DNA from: Dysgonamonadaceae bacterium
Lineage (GTDB): Bacteria; Bacteroidota; Bacteroidia; Bacteroidales; Azobacteroidaceae
Length of the DNA: 6,323 bases
Reading direction: 5' to 3'
Assembly (NCBI GenBank): GCA_031284225.1
Contig: JAITAH010000223.1
Coordinates: 1 to 6,323 of the forward strand
Both the position numbers and the translations under genes were made by a program. Under the pieces are notes generated by a model. The model was not told where the DNA came from. It ran no database searches and saw only the letters and a program-made list of their open reading frames with translations. Positions 5,479 through 6,323 of the stretch are shown here, piece by piece. Numbering within the stretch: the stretch's first letter is position 1; each line of letters starts with the position of its first letter.

Positions 5479-6189
5479 TTATTTTTTATTTTTGATATTT
5501 ACAATCTTGCTGCTTTCGTTCCTGCTGACACAGCCTAATACCATGAATATTTTATTTACACAATCAATCTCAACATCAAACGGTTCATGTATTAATCGAC
5601 CAGCCAACTCTCCCTTCTCCCATGTTTCATCATTGACGGAACAGGCCAGCCAACAGCCGGGCATATCTGATTTCTGTAATCTCTTTATTACCTTATATTC
5701 GCTTGTTTGAATTACATAGTCCCTTCCATAAACGATAAGACCTTTATTGTGTACTTCACGCATAACAACAATGCTGCCGGACTTATACAGCGGAAACATA
5801 CTGTCCCCATGCACCCGCATGGCACTGTCTGCATCGAGGAACCAGTCGCCGGCATCTATCCATTCATCCGGTTCAGACACAGCATCCATATTTGAAACCT
5901 GCATTGTGCCGGCTTCTACATTCACATCGTAAAATGGGATGAGCTTCCTTTGTCCGGATGTTTGATTGTCTGCTCTTAACATCTCGCCTTTACCGGTCAG
6001 TAGCCATTCGGAAGTTATATTGAAATTAGATATAATTTTATTGATGATTTCAATTGATATTTTATTTCCATAACTCTCCATGTGGGATAGATTGGCCTGT
6101 TTTATACCAATTTTAGCAGAAAATTCTGTTTGAGTTAATTTCAAATATTCTCTTAACTCTTTTATTCTTAATCCTATTTCACTTTTCAT
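5479..6189 (-). CDS. CI/LexA-like phage repressor: XRE-type HTH plus S24 peptidase domain
   Basis: 236 aa, cytosolic DNA-binding repressor. The N terminus (about 5-65) is an XRE helix-turn-helix: GLRIKELREYLKLTQTEFSA, then KIGIKQANLSHMES as recognition helix, then EWLLTGKGEM (61-70), typical of phage repressors. The C half is an S24 (LexA/CI/UmuD) domain. VEAGTM (A93-G94) is at the expected self-cleavage position, VHGDSMFPLY gives the Ser130 nucleophile, and YKVIKRL gives Lys169 as general base. The Ser-Lys spacing of 39 is close to LexA. Both catalytic residues are intact, so RecA-stimulated self-cleavage and SOS induction are plausible. ATG 6189 fits the conserved start MKSEIGLRIKELRE. It is transcribed leftward with the membrane-protein gene. 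Its own operator is likely the AGATATATCT palindrome in the control region to its right. Confidence 0.92.
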   Translation of the reverse strand: MKSEIGLRIKELREYLKLTQTEFSAKIGIKQANLSHMESYGNKISIEIINKIISNFNITSEWLLTGKGEMLRADNQTSGQRKLIPFYDVNVEAGTMQVSNMDAVSEPDEWIDAGDWFLDADSAMRVHGDSMFPLYKSGSIVVMREVHNKGLIVYGRDYVIQTSEYKVIKRLQKSDMPGCWLACSVNDETWEKGELAGRLIHEPFDVEIDCVNKIFMVLGCVSRNESSKIVNIKNKK

Positions 6190-6204
6190 ATAAAAATATT
6201 GAAA

Positions 6205-6250
6205 AAAGATATATTTTTATTTGCATAATATCAAAATTAGATATATCTTT
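6205..6250. promoter_or_regulatory. candidate repressor operators: palindrome and inverted repeat
   Basis: AAAGATATAT (6205-6214) and ATATATCTTT (6241-6250) form a perfect 10-bp inverted repeat with a 26-bp gap. AGATATAT occurs directly at 6207-6214 and 6239-6246, 32 bp apart, about three helical turns. The right copy extends to the palindrome AGATATATCT (6239-6248), which overlaps the -7 box of the rightward promoter. This arrangement fits two operators for a dimeric HTH repressor. AT-rich sequence makes some of this likely by chance. Confidence 0.5.
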
Positions 6251-6251
6251 G
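6220..6251 (+). promoter_or_regulatory. candidate rightward (early/lytic) promoter, exact Bacteroidetes consensus
   Basis: TTTG at 6220-6223 and TATCTTTG at 6244-6251 match both consensus boxes exactly with the ideal 20-bp spacing. It is the best promoter match in the window. It points away from the repressor gene, toward genes beyond the window, and its -7 box is covered by the AGATATATCT palindrome. A start near 6257 is expected. Confidence 0.6.
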
Positions 6252-6277
6252 TTGCCGTATTTAATTAAACAACGCTA

Positions 6278-6285
6278 CAAAAGTA
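6278..6285 (-). promoter_or_regulatory. candidate leftward promoter -7 box for the repressor operon, inside a palindrome
   Basis: On the minus strand this reads TACTTTTG, an exact TAnnTTTG. No good -33 TTTG is found at the right distance (the nearest TTG is 27 bp away), so it is weaker than the rightward promoter. It sits inside GCTAC-AAAA-GTAGC (6274-6287), a perfect 5-bp inverted repeat that could bind a Cro-like regulator. A start near 6272 would leave a leader of about 80 nt before the repressor ATG. Confidence 0.38.
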
Positions 6286-6317
6286 GCAATAAAAATTTAG
6301 ATTATATAAAAACAATT

Positions 6318-6323
6318 ATGAGA
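6318..6323 (+). other. possible start of the next, rightward gene (truncated by the window)
   Basis: ATG-AGA at the very end follows an A/T-rich leader, about 60 nt downstream of the predicted rightward start site. In this position a Cro/Ner-like regulator or the first early gene would be expected. Only two codons are visible, so no product can be assigned. Confidence 0.25.

Larger units (their letters stand above)
4825..6323. mobile_element. probable left end of a temperate, possibly Mu-like, prophage (extends past the window)
   Basis: A CI/LexA-type repressor facing left, a small membrane gene behind it, and a divergent operator/promoter region leading rightward form a lysogeny-control module. 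Beyond the repressor operon lie three direct 19-bp repeats within 161 bp. Mu-like phages place their repressor next to the left end, and their transposase binds several repeated sites in the terminal 150-200 bp. Candidate termini beginning with TG, as in Mu, are 4825-4826 or 4832-4833. Base composition becomes AT-richer here. No transposase, integrase or right end is in view, so an integrative element of another type is possible and the boundary is approximate. Confidence 0.42.

Overview
The window looks like a Bacteroidales-type chromosome (Bacteroides, Parabacteroides or Porphyromonas relatives). It carries a fimbrillin-like lipoprotein with a FISUMP/C-type-lectin-like tail, several promoter candidates of the Bacteroidetes form (TTTG, about 20 bp, TAnnTTTG), A-rich leaders and almost no Shine-Dalgarno sequences. 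No 16S or other taxonomic marker is present, so this rests on gene families and promoter style.

Layout. (1) 1-238 is the C-terminal end of histidyl-tRNA synthetase (hisS). (2) 311-2203 is a two-gene type II restriction-modification operon: a PD-(D/E)XK endonuclease followed 12 bp later by a beta-class DNA methyltransferase. (3) 2204-2622 is a 419-bp gene-free leader with a good promoter candidate, a (GA)9 tract lying inside a possible short reading frame, and a strong hairpin followed by a T run. (4) 2623-4729 holds a 62-aa small protein and a 623-aa surface lipoprotein (fimbrillin-like N half, C-type-lectin-like C half), ended by a UUCG-loop hairpin at 4778-4805. (5) From about 4830 the sequence becomes visibly AT-richer. 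It contains three copies of a 19-bp direct repeat, then on the minus strand a single-pass membrane protein and a CI/LexA-like repressor (HTH plus S24 protease domain), and finally a control region with two promoters pointing at each other. A possible next gene starts on the plus strand in the last six bases.

How it fits together. The right quarter reads as the lysogeny-control end of a temperate element. The repressor and membrane protein are expressed leftward, and the lytic or early genes would run rightward out of the window under a promoter whose -7 element overlaps a palindromic operator. The three repeats beyond the repressor operon sit where a Mu-like transposable phage has its left-end transposase binding sites, so I suspect a prophage left end near 4825-4833. 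No transposase or integrase is visible here to prove it.

Most novel candidates: the face-to-face promoter/operator switch; the three 19-bp repeats as an element end; the GA-tract reading frame in the leader of the surface-protein operon, where one extra GA unit would join two frames into a 70-codon ORF; and the small-protein/lipoprotein pair with a potentially variable lectin-like tail.
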